Source of the DNA: Heterodera schachtii
Taxonomy: Eukaryota > Nematoda > Chromadorea > Rhabditida > Heteroderidae
NCBI GenBank assembly: GCA_023374025.1
Contig: SIJG01000017.1
Location: forward strand, 821,671-885,670
Direction: 5' to 3'
DNA length: 64,000 bases
Position numbers and translations under genes: made by a program. Position 1 is the first letter of the stretch; every line of letters begins with the position of its first letter. The notes under the pieces are model-generated. The model was not told where the DNA came from. It did not search any database and saw only the letters and a program-made list of their open reading frames with translations. Shown here one piece after another: positions 63,201 through 64,000 of the stretch.

Positions 63201-64000
63201 TTTCCTGTACCCATTTTCAATACGTTTAGCGGATTCCGGTTTGGTTGTGATCGGCAACGCCAACCACAATTTGCTGGTGTCGCCAACAATTCTCAGCATT
63301 GAGCGCATTTCTCAGTTTATCGTTCAGAAAAACATTGTGGTAAGAAAGGGCCCTTTGTCCATTCGTTTTACCGATTCCCCCCCCCCCCCCCCCAAATCCA
63401 AGGAAAACGTAATGCAATTCATCAAACAAGTCGTTGCCGATTTGGGCCCGCCAAAAGAGTGCCGACAATTTCTGAAGCCCATCAAATTGCCAAACATTTA
63501 CGAAATTGACCCCGCATTCTTCAAGGCCAAGCCAGCAACAGGGCCGAACAGACAACGAAAGCCAACGGAGAAGAAGGAAAAGGAGGAAAACGGAGACAAA
63601 GACAGACCAAAGTCATTTTGCCAAAGACGACTGCGAATGTAAATTAAATTTCGAATTTCAGGAAAGAGCGGAAGATTGCGGAACCTCCGCAAAGAGTCCC
63701 TTTTCGGCATCCAACTCAAATAGCGTTGAATCTGCCGTCACAACTTCAGCCAGCAATTCCCGCAACTTTAAAATATGGCGTCCATTTGCATTCGGCACGG
63801 CATTCCTTCAGCACGTCGTTGAAAAGTGTTTCTGTTGACAGCGAGCAAAGAGTGAGTGACCAGTTGAAGATCCCGAGCCCGGAAACACTGAACCGGCAAA
63901 TCCCACCTTTGCTTCATGGCATACGCCTCCCAATGCCGGCGGCGGCTTCGTCTTCGTCGTCTAATGCCTTCCAAGAAACACTGCGAGAGGAGGAGGAAGC
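60244..64000 (+). CDS. KANSL3: KANSL3 homologue (NSL complex), C-terminus outside
   Basis: Subunit of the non-specific lethal chromatin complex that works with the MOF acetyltransferase. Exons: 60244-60544, 60593-60705, 60752-61467, 61510-61704, 61765-61942, 62051-62155, 62204-62341, 62400-62497, 62563-62761, 62808 onward, and further exons to the window end; all checked phases close. The N-terminus is acidic and is followed by a Lys/Glu repeat (60990-61170). The conserved helical part has FLKFIDDQRLVDLATQG and LSQTRLTSYLNLLRFLKN. The alpha/beta-hydrolase-like domain shows HIFLAGWGTTCW (a degenerate nucleophile elbow, no catalytic Ser, as in KANSL3), VSGILDFAFPTESPCGSRG, PSTLFVVGEDAHNVRMQAL and SGLVVIGNANHNLLVS. 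The last exon seen (from 63662) is Ser/Pro-rich and open to the edge. The ATG lies two bases after a TTTTAG acceptor. Confidence 0.85.
60990..61170 (+). repeat. EKPKE-type repeat in KANSL3
   Basis: Roughly eight to nine units of 7 residues (EKPKEMK, EKPKEIR, EKQRERS and similar) in frame inside exon 3. Human KANSL3 lacks such a tract, to my knowledge. Likely a disordered, highly charged insertion. Confidence 0.8.

Overview
This is nuclear DNA of a nematode, most likely a plant-parasitic tylenchid such as a cyst nematode; that placement is an inference. The signs are a complete ground-like (grl) gene, a family restricted to nematodes; very short introns, mostly 45-70 bases; several introns with GC-AG rather than GT-AG ends; pyrimidine-rich AG acceptors lying directly on start codons, as for spliced-leader trans-splicing; and very many poly(C)/poly(G) tracts in introns and spacers. 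Gene models were built by hand: I followed conserved protein families across exons and required splice phases to close. Exon coordinates in the entries come from that work.

Layout, left to right: the 5' part of a kynurenine aminotransferase (minus, 1-511); a complete ground-like gene (plus, 1137-2017); a very charged Arg/Glu/Ser-rich protein with RRRNS repeats (plus, 2678-7043); an ABCC10/MRP7-type ABC transporter (minus, 14625-7558); O-GlcNAc transferase (minus, 19991-15000); cyclin T (plus, 20645-22739), divergent from it; a complete alpha-type nicotinic receptor subunit (plus, 23451-27741); an unknown secreted protein (minus, 30887-28302); a saposin-like secreted protein (plus, 32673-33589); a MAPKAP kinase (plus, 34495-37600); a second nicotinic-type receptor subunit (minus, 43313-38800); a small secreted cysteine-containing protein (minus, 45195-44339); a type I membrane protein with fibronectin III domains (plus, 48920-51686); a peptide-type GPCR (minus, 53784-52176); a tandemly duplicated TOG-domain gene (plus, 57099-59941); and a KANSL3 homologue (plus, 60244 to beyond the right end).

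The genes are mostly unrelated. Themes are neuronal signalling (two pentameric receptor subunits and a peptide GPCR), stress or MAPK signalling (MAPKAP kinase), nuclear control of transcription (cyclin T, OGT, KANSL3) and secreted proteins (ground-like, saposin-like and two unknowns). OGT/ABCC10 and TOG/KANSL3 are close same-strand pairs that could be operons.

The most unusual points are: (1) a TOG gene with two tandem modules, 828 bases of which are almost identical, both carrying the same single-base frameshift, with a MITE in only one copy; (2) several hAT-like non-autonomous elements with 8-base target duplications, one containing tRNA-like A and B boxes; (3) four genes whose frame needs one base removed in a C- or G-rich context, plus an in-frame TAA in the charged repeat protein; (4) a 97-residue secreted protein with a tetrabasic site.
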